Shown here: positions 8,118 to 17,468 of the stretch, in pieces
Numbering within the stretch: position 1 is the first letter of the stretch
Layout: the number at the start of each line of letters is the position of its first letter
From: Dehalococcoidia bacterium
Lineage (GTDB): Bacteria; Chloroflexota; Dehalococcoidia; Lucifugimonadales; Lucifugimonadaceae
Direction: 5' to 3'
Assembly: GCA_029936155.1 (NCBI GenBank)
Contig: JAPYUK010000003.1
Span: 1-39,734, forward strand
DNA length: 39,734 nt
Translations under genes and position numbers: made by a program
Notes under the pieces: model-generated
The model's database searches: none
What the model saw: only the letters and a program-made list of their open reading frames with translations
Told to the model about the DNA's origin: nothing

Positions 8118-8164
8118 CTGGCACGCTGACAACCCGCAAACCCACGAACAAGACCCCCCAATAA

Positions 8165-9118
8165 ATGCGCATCGGACTAATGGTTGAAGGTCAGGCGAAC
8201 CTCACGTGGGAACGCTGGATTCACATTCTTCACACGGCGGAGCGGCTCAAATTTCCATCGGTGTTCCGATCCGACCACTACGTGATCGGCGAGTACCAGA
8301 GTTCGATCGACCTGTTCCTGTCGTTCATGGTCGCCGCCCGAGAAACCGAGAACATTCGGTTTGGATCGCTTGTTAGCCCGATGACGTTTAGATCGCCGGT
8401 CGACGTTGGTCGCATGTCGGCGCAGATCAACCAGCTTTCGAACGGAAGACTGATGCTGGGATTGGGTGTTGGATGGCACAAACCAGAGCACGAAGCGTAC
8501 GGCATTCCGTTTTACTCGGAGCGGGTGCGGGCGGAGCGACTCGAAGAAGCGATTAACGTGATCAAGACGCTGTGGGGCCCGGGCCCGGCTTCCTTTAAGG
8601 GCGAACATTTTAGTGTTACCGATGTCGATTGCCTGCCGAAGCCGGTGTTCGGTGCCGACACTCCGATTCTGATCGGAGGGTCTGGTGAAAAGCGAACGCT
8701 GGCGTTGGTTGCGAAGTACGCCGATGAGTGGAACTGCGTGAACATGCTGCCCGAAACGTATCAGCACAAGCTGAACGTGCTGGCAGACCGATGTGCGGAC
8801 GTTGATCGAGATATCTCGACCGTTCATCAGTCGATGATGGCGTTTGGACTTGTCGCTGGCGACGAGCGAACTCTAGACCGATTCACAAAGTTCCACATGA
8901 GTATGAGCGGTGCAACGGGATCACCAGCCGCCTACCGAGCCACCAAAGAAGCCGAAAGCAACTGGATAACCGGTCTCACCGACGAAGTAGTCGACAAACT
9001 AGGTAAATTCGCCGCCATGGGGCTGGAAGAAATCCAATTCCAACACTTCAATTTCGCGAGTGACGAAGCCCCCGAGTACTACGCCGACGAGATCGTGCCG
9101 AGGGTGTCGGGGTTGTAA
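8165..9118 (+). CDS. LLM-class flavin/F420-dependent oxidoreductase
   Basis: A 317-aa luciferase-like TIM-barrel protein. Features are the N-terminal MRIGLMVEGQ strand, a SDHY segment, RFGSLVSPMTFRSP, then LGLGVGWHKPEHEAYGIPF and a PILIGGSGEKRTLALVAKYADEWN-type region with the Gly-rich phosphate grip. Members use reduced FMN or coenzyme F420 to oxidise or reduce small organics. An F420:NADP-oxidoreductase-like gene at 26669-27298 makes F420 plausible. It lies 47 bp after the transketolase-like gene on the same strand and is probably cotranscribed. No clear Shine-Dalgarno precedes the ATG. Confidence 0.88.
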   Translation: MRIGLMVEGQANLTWERWIHILHTAERLKFPSVFRSDHYVIGEYQSSIDLFLSFMVAARETENIRFGSLVSPMTFRSPVDVGRMSAQINQLSNGRLMLGLGVGWHKPEHEAYGIPFYSERVRAERLEEAINVIKTLWGPGPASFKGEHFSVTDVDCLPKPVFGADTPILIGGSGEKRTLALVAKYADEWNCVNMLPETYQHKLNVLADRCADVDRDISTVHQSMMAFGLVAGDERTLDRFTKFHMSMSGATGSPAAYRATKEAESNWITGLTDEVVDKLGKFAAMGLEEIQFQHFNFASDEAPEYYADEIVPRVSGL

Positions 9119-9123
9119 GGCTG

Positions 9124-10878
9124 CTACCTCCCTATGGCGTAGCTTTCTCGGCGGTGGTCGGCTCCGGCTGTGAGTGCGGTGTTGCCTCCGCCACTGAACG
9201 AACTGGCGTCGATGGCGCAGACGGCTCCGGAGTTGGCGTCGTAGTTTTGCAGCCATTCAATTTTGTGGCCGAGTCGGGATAGGCCGTCGGCGACGTCAGC
9301 GCCGATCTCGCCTTCCAGGTTCAGCACGCCGGGTCGGTAGCTGTGTGGCCAGAACGAGTTTGGGAAGCTGGCGGAACTAAATCTTGGCACTTCGATGGCC
9401 GTTTGAACGTTCATTTCGCCAACTGCCATGTTTAGAAACACCTGGGTCATGGCTTGAGGTTGGGTGTCTCCGCCCGGCGTCCCGAACGGCATCATCATCT
9501 TGCCGTCTTTGAAAACTATCGAGGGATTCGGCGTTAGACGAGGTCGCTTTCCACCTTCGACTGCTGATGGGTGATTTTCATCAAGCCAGCTTTGTGCGCC
9601 TCTATTCGAGGGCACGAATCCAAGTCCCGGAACTACCGGTGATCCGCTAGCACCATCACTCGGCGTCGCAGAGAACGCGTTGCCCCACCGGTCAACAGCA
9701 CAGGCGTACGAAGTGTCCAACTCGGCGGCCACTGGAACTGCCGCGGGGCGCTTGTACTGCCAACTATCGGGCTGCGACCGATTCTCAAATGACCATGGGT
9801 CGCCATGCATCGGCATTTCCGGAGTGGCGGAGTTTGGGTCGATCAACGCACGTCGTCTGGCGGCGTAGTCGAGGGAGGAGAGAGCGTTCAAGGGAACATC
9901 GACGAACTTGGGATCACCGAGAAATGCATCTCGATCAGAAAACGCCAGCTTGAGCGCCTCGGTCACAAGGTGGATGTACTCGACCGAGTTGTGTTCGAGT
10001 CCGTGAAAATCGTCGGGTCGGAGAATGTTCAGAGTCTCGGCGAGGGTTGGTCCCTGGCACCACGCACCACACGTCACGATCTCGTAATCGCCAAAGTTGG
10101 CACTAACCGTCTCTTCGACTTCGATCTTGTATCCAGTGAGATCGTCCTGACTCAACAAGCCACCTTCTTGTTGCACGAAGTCGGTGATTCGGTTACCAAT
10201 TACGCCGGTGTAAAATTCATCCCTCGCAGCTCGAATTCCAGCTTCTCGACTTATGGTCGACTTGGTTTTTTCGGCTGCGATAAGCGTTTGGAATGTGTCT
10301 GCAAGATCGCTCTGGACGAACCGTTCGCCGAATTTAGGAGCTCGACCGTTGGGTGCGAACACCTGCATCGACGATGGCCATTGTCGAACACCGTCGACCA
10401 GATCGGCGAATCCGATAGCGCCGGTGAAATGCATCGCAAAACCGTTTAGCGTCAGCTCGAGTGCGGGCACGACTACTTCAGCAAAACTTTTGGTGCCCCA
10501 CATTTCGAGCGCCGTAAGCCATGCTCCGGCCGCGACCGGCACGACAACCCGTTCTACTCCGTTTGGAATGTCACCAGCGTGCTGGGACATGAAGTAGTCT
10601 ACGCTTGCTGCTTTTGGCCAGCCACCGACGCCGTTTAGCGAGATGACACGGTCTTCTTCTGCCAGGTACACCATGATCGGTGCGATGCCGCCAAATCCGC
10701 ACATTTCCGGAAGCAGTACATTCAGACAAATTCCGGCTGCGACCCCAGCGTCGATTGCGTTGCCCCCGCTTTCGAGGATTCGCATTCCGGCTGCGGAGGC
10801 GAGATAGTGGCCTGTAGAAACGGCGTGCGTCGTGCCGATAACGGGTGGGCGGTATGACCCTGTGCGTGTGGCGACCAT
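9124..10878 (-). CDS. Gamma-glutamyltransferase family protein
   Basis: A 584-aa Ntn-hydrolase of the gamma-glutamyltranspeptidase family. The N-terminal part has ASAAGMRILESGGNAIDAGVA, and ELDTSYACAVDRWGNAFSAT holds the putative autoprocessing and catalytic Thr389. Further on are NRGAQSW, RPRLTPNPSIV and FGTPGGDTQPQA, the oxyanion and glutamate-binding region. Family members process themselves into two chains and hydrolyse or transfer gamma-glutamyl groups; many bacterial homologues act on other amides. No signal peptide is evident, unlike classical periplasmic GGT. It converges on the LLM gene with 5 bp between stop codons. The ATG at 10878 follows AACGAAAGA, a string that also precedes the start codons at 28062 and 36955. 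Confidence 0.88.
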   Translation of the reverse strand: MVATRTGSYRPPVIGTTHAVSTGHYLASAAGMRILESGGNAIDAGVAAGICLNVLLPEMCGFGGIAPIMVYLAEEDRVISLNGVGGWPKAASVDYFMSQHAGDIPNGVERVVVPVAAGAWLTALEMWGTKSFAEVVVPALELTLNGFAMHFTGAIGFADLVDGVRQWPSSMQVFAPNGRAPKFGERFVQSDLADTFQTLIAAEKTKSTISREAGIRAARDEFYTGVIGNRITDFVQQEGGLLSQDDLTGYKIEVEETVSANFGDYEIVTCGAWCQGPTLAETLNILRPDDFHGLEHNSVEYIHLVTEALKLAFSDRDAFLGDPKFVDVPLNALSSLDYAARRRALIDPNSATPEMPMHGDPWSFENRSQPDSWQYKRPAAVPVAAELDTSYACAVDRWGNAFSATPSDGASGSPVVPGLGFVPSNRGAQSWLDENHPSAVEGGKRPRLTPNPSIVFKDGKMMMPFGTPGGDTQPQAMTQVFLNMAVGEMNVQTAIEVPRFSSASFPNSFWPHSYRPGVLNLEGEIGADVADGLSRLGHKIEWLQNYDANSGAVCAIDASSFSGGGNTALTAGADHRRESYAIGR

Positions 10879-11127
10879 AGCTTCTTTCGTTATGTGCCGA
10901 GCGGACCTTCGCCCTTGGGCACCGGGCAGTCATTCGTTTGGGAGCGGGCGTTCCGATCAAACTGGAACTTATCTCCCTTGTCTACGACGTGGCCGCCTTT
11001 TAACTCCCTCCGGTTCTGGGAGGGAGAACCAAGCTGTTTGCTTCAGTGGTACGCAATATACGTCTTTATGGGCGGCTGTCCAAGTTTTGGCGCAGAACAG
11101 GGATACGCCGATGGAATCACATTACAA
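10879..11127. other. Intergenic region with repeat-like sequence
   Basis: About 250 bp between the gamma-glutamyltransferase start and the tRNA-Ala terminator. Around 10897-10930 it resembles part of the dispersed intergenic repeat near 37023-37051 (GCGGA.CTTCG.CCTTGGG). A CCCTCC/GGGAGG hairpin lies near 11004-11027. Open frames here run into the tRNA and are not genes. Confidence 0.4.
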
Positions 11128-11159
11128 AAAACGCCGACTCTAAATCGAGTCGGCGTTTT
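11128..11159 (-). terminator. Terminator of tRNA-Ala
   Basis: A perfect 13-bp stem (11128-11140 with 11147-11159) with a 6-nt loop, flanked by A and T tracts so it works on either strand. It starts 8 nt beyond the 3' end of the minus-strand tRNA-Ala. Confidence 0.85.
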
Positions 11160-11166
11160 GGGATTC

Positions 11167-11242
<76 letters not shown>

Positions 11243-11444
11243 AATTTTCGTTGGTTGCGTGATGGAAAATAGTTTTCTCAGAGCAACATTCGGAATGCGG
11301 AACATTCTCAGCGTAGCAAATAGCCGATCAGAAGTCTCAACCTGTCGCTAAATCGGTGCTAGTATTCCGCCGGTTCGTCAGGAATAGCGCGTCTATACAA
11401 GCTCCGGAGCCGGAAGCTAACCAAGACGCTGAATCGGTCATATT

Positions 11445-12551
11445 GTGAGGTTCGAGTTGCTGAAACACTTTCAGGTGCCAGATGACATTGCCGTCCGGGT
11501 AGATGTCGACAAACTACGATCTGCCACAGAGCAGGTGTTCATGAAGTGTGGAGTTCCGGAGTCGGAGGCGAAACTCGGGGCCGACGTTCTGATTTTTGCT
11601 GATCAAAGCGGTATCGACACACACGGTGTATCGAACATGCTTCGTTCATATGTTTCGGGTTACAACTCGGACGTGCTGAATCCGACACCTCAGATGAAGA
11701 TCGTTAAAGAAACTCCATCTACAGCGACGATCGACGGTGACGGCGGGTTAGGTTTGATGATTGCGCCGAAAGCAATGGATATCGCAATAGAGAAGGCCAA
11801 GGCGGTTGGCACGGGCGTCGTGGCAGTTCGAAACTCAGGGCACTTAGGTGCTGCGGGGTATCACGCAATGATGGCCGCTGAGCAAGACATGATCGGCTGG
11901 TGCATGACCGCCGGTGGTAAGTCGATGGTTCCGACGTTTGGGGCAGAACCTCAGCTCGGCACGAACCCGATTGCGTTCGCTGCTCCCGGGAAGGAAGAGC
12001 CGACTTTTATGTTCGATGCGGCTATGACTTCTATCGCCGGAAACAAGATCGGGCTTGCGAATCGCATGGGCAAGGGAATGTCGCCGGGCTGGGTTACACA
12101 TGATGACGGTTCACCGGACATGGATGGTGGATCTTCTGCCGATTTCGCGGCGAATTCAGTTCGAATGCAGTTACCGGTTGGGTCGACCCGAGAGCTTGGT
12201 TCGCACAAGGGTTACAGCCTTGGCGTGATGGTTGATATTTTGTGTGGTCAACTGTCGTTTGCGTCTGGATTCGGAACTCTTGCGCAGAACCGACGTGCTC
12301 ACTTCGTAGCTGCTTATTCGGTCGACGCGTTTGGTGATGTCGATGAGTTCAAGGCAAACATGGACGGCATGTTGAAGGGTCTGGCTGCGACGAAGCCGAT
12401 GCCCGGCCACGACCGTGTGTTCTACGCGGGCCTACCTGAGCATGAGGTACGGATCGATCGTGGCGAAAACGGTGTTCCGCTTCACCCTGAGGTCGTCGAC
12501 TGGTTTCGCGACATTTGCGCAGAGTTCGAGATCGTCTTCGATCTAGCGTAG
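11445..12551 (+). CDS. Ldh2/malate dehydrogenase-2 family NAD(P)-dependent oxidoreductase
   Basis: A 368-aa protein of the Ldh2/YiaK-type oxidoreductase family, distinct from the Rossmann-fold lactate dehydrogenases. Visible signatures are SGIDTHGVSNM (His60), TGVVAVRNSGHLGAAGYH, GTNPIAFAAP and SHKGYSLGVMVDILCG. These enzymes reduce or oxidise 2-hydroxy/2-oxo acids such as malate, sulfolactate, ureidoglycolate or 2,3-diketogulonate with NAD(P)H, in the cytoplasm. The start is a GTG; the next in-frame Met is far inside the conserved domain. It stands alone between tRNA-Ala and the nucleoside hydrolase remnant. The substrate is unknown. Confidence 0.88.
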   Translation: MRFELLKHFQVPDDIAVRVDVDKLRSATEQVFMKCGVPESEAKLGADVLIFADQSGIDTHGVSNMLRSYVSGYNSDVLNPTPQMKIVKETPSTATIDGDGGLGLMIAPKAMDIAIEKAKAVGTGVVAVRNSGHLGAAGYHAMMAAEQDMIGWCMTAGGKSMVPTFGAEPQLGTNPIAFAAPGKEEPTFMFDAAMTSIAGNKIGLANRMGKGMSPGWVTHDDGSPDMDGGSSADFAANSVRMQLPVGSTRELGSHKGYSLGVMVDILCGQLSFASGFGTLAQNRRAHFVAAYSVDAFGDVDEFKANMDGMLKGLAATKPMPGHDRVFYAGLPEHEVRIDRGENGVPLHPEVVDWFRDICAEFEIVFDLA

Positions 12552-12704
12552 GTTTGGATCGGTGTGTTGATTCTCCCTTCCTAGCGAGGGCGTTAGAGGA
12601 CGGGTTGGTGTGTTGCTAGGTTGACACCGACCCCGCTGCCCCAGCGCGTTCCCCCTCACTCAACCCTCTCCCTCACGTAGAGGGCTTTAGGTATTAGGCG
12701 AGGG

Positions 12705-13597
12705 CTATCCAAAAACGCCGAAGTAAGAATCGAAGAAGCGATTGGGGTCGACTGTCACCGCGACATTGTGCGGACCGTTCGAGTTGGGGCTCCAGTCGAT
12801 AGCGCCATCATCTCGGCCTTTGAGCCGGTTTACCGTTGCGGTTCCCCGTTCGTAATCACAGATCGAATCGTCGAACAGTGTGACTGCTGCGAGCGGATCA
12901 TGGAAGGTCATATATTTGCGATCGCCTGTGTGGTACATCTCAAGCACCGGTTCGAGAATGGGGTGGGTGAAGTGTTGTTCGATCTTCGCCGTTGTCATCA
13001 TCACGTCTTTTGTCACATCGAGCCCGATCGATGTATGGCGGGCGATCTTGCTCGATATATCGGCTGAATAGATAATTGCGGCTGATGCCGGGTCACAGTG
13101 GACGTTCCACTCGGAATTTGGCGCCTCAGGTTGTCTGTCGGTGAACCGCCCGAGCATCATGTGAAGTGATTTCACAAGGCTAGGGATGTCGGGATGGCTG
13201 GTGAAGAGATCGGCTATATTTGTCATCTGACCCACGGCAAGTAAAATGACCTCACCCGGATTACTTCGGATTGTCTCAGCCATGAATTCTGTGGCTGAAA
13301 CATCGCTGAATACTGTTTCGTGAGGCCAGCGCGTAAGAACCTCTGTCTGGGGTACTTTTGGCTGCCGAATCGGTCCGTCGAGTGGTTTTCTGCGCCAGGG
13401 ATGATCGGAACATTCAAGTCTGCGGCGTTGCAAATTGCGCTTGCGACCATTGCCCGTTCAATTGGCAGTCCAGAAACCGTGGTTATTCCTAGAAGATCGC
13501 AACGTGCCTGGGCTAGCAGGTAGGCGAGGGTGACCGCGTCATCGATGTCGGATCCGATATCGGTGTCTAGGAGGATTTTTACTTTGCAGCGGCTCAT
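12705..13597 (-). pseudogene. Nucleoside hydrolase interrupted by a frameshift
   Basis: Two overlapping frames together encode an inosine-uridine-preferring nucleoside hydrolase of about 297 residues. The first frame (from 13597) carries the calcium-binding ILLDTDIGSDIDDA motif and reaches DRFGSQKYP. The second frame resumes near PQTEVLTRWPHETVFSDVSA, with the typical EVILLAVGQMTNIADL and a C-terminal DPLAAVTLFDD. The total of 893 nt is one short of a multiple of three, so a single base is missing near 13345-13375, where short C and A runs occur. Intact enzymes hydrolyse the N-glycosidic bond of ribonucleosides. It is either a young pseudogene or a one-base assembly error. It follows the gene at 13633-13995 by 35 bp. 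Confidence 0.85.
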
Positions 13598-13632
13598 CTT
13601 TTACCTGTTCAAAGTGTGATTTGATCAGCCCC

Positions 13633-13995
13633 CTATTCAACTACGCCCTTGCCGAAAATGTCGGAATCTATGTCGAAGTTAGGTGGGCGATTTGGGGTAC
13701 TTTCGTGTTCATAGTAGATGTCACGCACCAAGGCGAGCACGACTGAGAATTCTTGAGGTAGCGTGTTTTCGACTTTCTGCAGAGACGATATCTGTTCATC
13801 TTCAGTTAACGCAGCGAAACCGCCGACAGCATGGGACAGCATATCGAGAGAAAGCGCTTCGACGACTCGGAGAAACGCTGATTGTGCAGCTGAATCAGTG
13901 CTGGCGCGTGACTGAAGTTCTTCATGGAGCCCAAGTGCACCAGCGTCCGACACTGAATCGTCGGCCGGAATTATTCGATCGAGTGCACGAGTCAA
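13633..13995 (-). CDS. Gluconate 2-dehydrogenase subunit 3-like protein (start uncertain)
   Basis: A 120-aa protein whose opening LDRIIPADDSVSDAGA resembles the DRIIPADD..GA.EAG start of gluconate 2-dehydrogenase subunit 3 proteins, and whose end has LVRDIYYE and NRPPNFDID. Such proteins are small partners of GMC-family dehydrogenases at the membrane, usually with a Tat or lipoprotein leader. Neither a leader nor a GMC gene is visible here. The TTG at 13995 is the only canonical start, but the frame stays open upstream to a TGA near 14089 and reads sensibly (GSLTGSDIVTLT), so the N-terminus may be damaged or a nonstandard start is used. Confidence 0.55.
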   Translation of the reverse strand: MTRALDRIIPADDSVSDAGALGLHEELQSRASTDSAAQSAFLRVVEALSLDMLSHAVGGFAALTEDEQISSLQKVENTLPQEFSVVLALVRDIYYEHESTPNRPPNFDIDSDIFGKGVVE

Positions 13996-14268
13996 TGTGA
14001 CTATGTCGGATCCTGTCAGTGAGCCATCCTGATTCGGCAGGTTGTTTCGCCATTCGGTGTTTCGTGTTGCTGCAGCGAGCGATCAGTTGTCGAAGAGTTT
14101 ACCGTACGAGAAGTTTTACGGTATTGGAAGGCGCTCTTTGGCCTGACAGGGCCCATTGAAACGAGATCCAGGTCGAGTTCGGCTATTTGCGAGTCGGCCC
14201 GTTCGCCGTACCCTGAGTAAGGTGCCTATTAGCTGATGTAGCAAATTGTCTTGTAATGGGGAATCTCA

Positions 14269-14631
14269 ATGCTCAAGGGTGTTCTGGTCGGATTCGGAAT
14301 AATGATCGCTTCGCTGGTAATCCCGATCGTCCACTACGTAGCGGTGCCACTCAGCCCGTTTATAGCCGGTTTTATTGGCAGCGGAATCGCAAAAATCGAT
14401 GAGAACGGAATCATCAAGTTCGGTGCGTTGATGGCCGGTCTAATGTTGATCCCCGCAGTTGTGATTCTGATTATCAAGTTCGCGCTTGGGCTCGACGAAA
14501 TCATCGGAATACCGATCATGCTGGGAGTCTGGGTTTCGCTTGCGCTGATTCCGTACACATGGTTCGGTGCCACAGTTGGAGCACTTGGCGGCTACACGAT
14601 TCGCCGGAACCAGGGAAAATCGGCCGAGTAA
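14269..14631 (+). CDS. Small multi-pass membrane protein of unknown function
   Basis: A 120-aa hydrophobic protein with about four transmembrane segments (roughly residues 4-24, 30-43, 50-72 and 80-107) and a short basic tail ending RRNQGKSAE. A short polar loop (KIDENGIIK) lies after the second segment. GGGGA precedes the ATG at a normal distance, and the preceding 270 bp hold no gene, so it probably has its own promoter. I do not recognise the family. Confidence 0.65.
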   Translation: MLKGVLVGFGIMIASLVIPIVHYVAVPLSPFIAGFIGSGIAKIDENGIIKFGALMAGLMLIPAVVILIIKFALGLDEIIGIPIMLGVWVSLALIPYTWFGATVGALGGYTIRRNQGKSAE

Positions 14632-14674
14632 CCTGGCGGGTTGAAGTTCAATGCGTGAACCGAGCTGACGTGAT

Positions 14675-15649
14675 CTATAAGGAAGAAGCCAGTTTGCGGG
14701 TGGCCTCTCGGGTCGAGCGATTTCGCTTCTGCATCACTGTCGGATCGGGCACGACCACAACCGGGCCGGTTGCTTTTCGGGCGACCATATCGGCGGTGCT
14801 ACCCAGAATAGATCGTCGAAGTCCTGATCGCATTTTCGATCCAACCACGATCCAAGAACCGGCGCTTTCAGCCTGAAGAGCGTGTACTTGCCCGAGTAGA
14901 TTGTTGCCGCCCTGCAGAATCTCGATCTCTACTTCATCCTTGCTGAATATATTGATCAAATTGTCTTCGATGTCACCTGTTGAGCTAGACTTCGACAACA
15001 CGATTTTCGCCTTCGAGCGGCTGGCTCCTGCGATAGCGCTGGCTGTAGATAGTGCAGCGTCATCAACTCCACGAAGGCAAGGGACGATTACGGTTTCGGG
15101 TGCCTGAGGCTCTGTGCCGTTAAGGCTCGTGTGCTGTGGGTTGACGATCAGTAGCGGCACGATCGTCTTTCGCCAAAGGTCGTCGATTAAACCCGGCGCA
15201 ACAATCCTGTGAGGTCGGGATCGGACAACAGTGGCTACGGCGACGATTCCGAACGAACTGGTTGCGGATCGGGACGTAATCATCGATGCGGCGTCGCCAG
15301 TGGCTATGCCCCATCGAGATTTCACGCCGTGTGGCCCGAGTCGACTGACAACTTCTTCAAGATAGGCGGTAGCCAGTGCTGTGCCTCGATCGTGCGGAGC
15401 ATCCGGGTAGTGAACCTGACCGGGACGGGCTCCACGCGCCGGGTGTGTCGAGGGAAGGCTGTGGAAAAGAGTGATCTCACCAGAGAACCAATCGGCCATC
15501 ATCGATGCGAATGGCAAGATTTGTTCTGATCTTCGATAACCGTTGAGTGGAACGAGAATTTTATTTAAATTCAGCGCGTCGCCACGGTCGACTGCTAATC
15601 GTCGAACGTCATCTTGCGAGAGCGGATTTGAATCTGTTTGCTGAGCCAT
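14675..15649 (-). CDS. Tandem universal stress protein (two UspA domains)
   Basis: A 324-aa protein with two UspA-like domains. The first (about 28-172) starts NKILVPLNGYRRSEQILPFA. The second (about 185-305) ends GSKMRSGLRRSILGSTADMVA...GPVVVVPD, the G-x2-G-x9-G-S/T ATP-binding signature. The first domain has a degenerate signature, so only the second is expected to bind ATP. A short charged tail follows. It lies 11 bp downstream of the M20 peptidase gene on the same strand and is probably cotranscribed. A stress or nucleotide-sensing role is family knowledge. Confidence 0.88.
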   Translation of the reverse strand: MAQQTDSNPLSQDDVRRLAVDRGDALNLNKILVPLNGYRRSEQILPFASMMADWFSGEITLFHSLPSTHPARGARPGQVHYPDAPHDRGTALATAYLEEVVSRLGPHGVKSRWGIATGDAASMITSRSATSSFGIVAVATVVRSRPHRIVAPGLIDDLWRKTIVPLLIVNPQHTSLNGTEPQAPETVIVPCLRGVDDAALSTASAIAGASRSKAKIVLSKSSSTGDIEDNLINIFSKDEVEIEILQGGNNLLGQVHALQAESAGSWIVVGSKMRSGLRRSILGSTADMVARKATGPVVVVPDPTVMQKRNRSTREATRKLASSL

Positions 15650-15660
15650 TTACGCACCAC

Positions 15661-16806
15661 TTAGAGTGAGTTTAACGCTTTCATGAACAGGGCCAGTCGA
15701 TTGACTTGTTCGCCGATTTCGATGTTTTCGCCTTCGGCATGCGGGTTTAGGCCTTTAGAACCGAGCCCATCGGCTGATGGCACACCCATAGCGGCTGTCA
15801 GGTTGGCGTCGCTGCCTCCACCGGTCGATTCCTCGGTGAGATCGAAACCAATCTCGTTTGACCAGTTGATCAGTTTGGCAGCGAGTTCGGCAAGGGCAGG
15901 GGTGCGTTCCATCGGCGGGCGGTGGAAGCTGCCTTCAATTCGGAGCGATGTTCCTTCAACGGTTGGCTTGAGCGCTCGGATTTTGGCTTCTATCTCTTCG
16001 GCCTGATCCATGCTTTTAACTCGAACATCGATTGTTGCTTCTGCGTACGCGGGGATCGTGTTTCTGGCCGATCCGCCTGAGATAAGACCGGTGTTGACAG
16101 ATATTCCATCCGGCCAGTCGTTCATGGCCTGTAGTTCGACTACTTTTTGCGAAAGTTCGTGGATTGCTGATGCACCACGCTCGGGGAACGCACCGGCGTG
16201 GCTTGCTTTGCCTTCTACATAAATACGGAACTCACCGAGTCCCTTGCGAGTGGTTTTGAGGGCACCTGCACCGGCCTGGCCGGGTTCCATGATTAGGGCG
16301 TACTCGGCACCTTTTGCCGACTTTTCAACCAGTGGCCGAGAGGACGGGCTGCCGACCTCTTCGTCGGTGTTGAAGAGAATTTTAATTGGTCGGTTCGGCC
16401 AGAGATTGTTCTCCTTTAGAGTGCGGAGTCCGATGATTGTCGTTGCGATCCCCGATTTCATGTCGAGCACACCCGGGCCATAGAGTCGCCCTTCTTTTTC
16501 GGTGTAGCCCATGCGTTCGAGTGTGCCGAATGGCCAGACGGTATCGAGGTGCCCGACGATCAAGGCGTGTTGTCTGCTGGCATAACTGCCTGATGCTGGC
16601 CAGTCGGCTGTGATGTGATCGCCGAACTCTTTTTCCGAGTGGATAGTTACATCGCCACCGAGATCTCCCAAGAGATCGGCAGCAATCGAGGAAATGTGGT
16701 CGTTGGCGGCCTTGTCGCTGGTGGGAGTTTCGATCATCACCAGTTGTTCGATGAGTTCGAACAGTTCGGATTCGTGCGATTTAGCGAGCGTCAAGAAGTC
16801 GGTCAA
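15661..16806 (-). CDS. M20-family metallopeptidase (carboxypeptidase G2-like)
   Basis: A 381-aa protein with the M20A dizinc site: His86 in VGHLDTVWPFG, Asp115 in VLDMKSG, the catalytic Glu149 and ligand Glu150 in NTDEEVGS, Glu174 in MEPGQ and His356 in NPHAEGE. The dimerisation lid lies between about residues 190 and 300 and includes KASHAGAFPERGASA. Relatives cleave a C-terminal Glu from folates or peptides, or deacylate amino acids. There is no signal peptide, so it is probably cytoplasmic. GTSs of the usual family length and all ligands are present, so it should be active. The UspA gene follows. Confidence 0.9.
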   Translation of the reverse strand: MTDFLTLAKSHESELFELIEQLVMIETPTSDKAANDHISSIAADLLGDLGGDVTIHSEKEFGDHITADWPASGSYASRQHALIVGHLDTVWPFGTLERMGYTEKEGRLYGPGVLDMKSGIATTIIGLRTLKENNLWPNRPIKILFNTDEEVGSPSSRPLVEKSAKGAEYALIMEPGQAGAGALKTTRKGLGEFRIYVEGKASHAGAFPERGASAIHELSQKVVELQAMNDWPDGISVNTGLISGGSARNTIPAYAEATIDVRVKSMDQAEEIEAKIRALKPTVEGTSLRIEGSFHRPPMERTPALAELAAKLINWSNEIGFDLTEESTGGGSDANLTAAMGVPSADGLGSKGLNPHAEGENIEIGEQVNRLALFMKALNSL

Positions 16807-16892
16807 ATGTCAGATCCAATGCAAAGAGATTTTTTCGATTGCACGGATTGTAGGTGTGACGAGCGGTTTGTGTGCTGGCGAATCCGACTGAT

Positions 16893-17188
16893 TCAACTGG
16901 TTGCGACGGTCTCGTCGAGGGCTTCGATCAACTTGGGCTTTGGTGCAAAGTTCTTGAATCGGTGTGTGACTGTGCCATTTGAGTCGACTATGAACGTCCA
17001 CTCCTGAGAGGACTGGCCCCATTCCCGAGAACGGGTGCGAGCTTTGCGATGCCGAGATTGCCGTCGATCTCGGGGAGCTCAAGTTTTCCTGTCGCAAAGT
17101 GCGGTAGTGGCGGTGGGATTATTGGCTCTACGACAGGTGTGTTTGTTGCTGGTGGTGCGCCAGAATCCTGAGTAGATGTTGGAGCCAC
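16893..17188 (-). pseudogene. Membrane-anchored thioredoxin-like protein remnant
   Basis: Two frames share this stretch. Frame 1, open from far upstream, encodes a possible TM anchor (SLAIGSIVLIAW, near 17230-17270), a Pro/Thr-rich linker and ELPEIDGNLGIAKLAPVLGNG, ending at a TAG near 16989. In another frame EWGQSSQEWTFIVDSNGTVTHRF continues to a TGA at 16893. The FIVD.NGTVTHRF strand-turn-strand is typical of the C-terminal half of thioredoxin/redoxin-fold proteins. The central part with the redox cysteines is missing, so a frameshift plus a deletion is likely. It lies directly downstream of the sulfurtransferase gene, on the same strand. Confidence 0.5.
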
Positions 17189-17468
17189 GACGACCTGAAT
17201 TGGAGCATCAGCGGGGTCGAGATCGCCCCAGGCGATCAGGACTATTGAGCCGATTGCGAGCGATGTGAAAAGGGATTTGCGTAGTTTCTCTCGAAGTTGG
17301 GAGTTTTTTAGGCGCCAAAAAGAGGATGGGTAAAGCGGCGCGGCCTGCGCTATGTTTGTCGAGCCGTCACCAGTGTGTACGCTAATTGCGAGACAAACGG
17401 TTTTAGGGGTAACCGTGGCGGTTGTGGATAACGATGCCCCCCTACCGGTCGAGGAGTGTACTTGCTAA

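Noticed and set aside
7278-8132. Antisense ORF of 284 aa opposite the transketolase-like gene
   Set aside because: It mirrors the codons of a strongly conserved gene and has no family motif or ribosome site.
8177-8827. Antisense ORF of 216 aa opposite the LLM gene
   Set aside because: It is a frame shadow of a real gene; His/Arg-rich composition and no recognisable domain.
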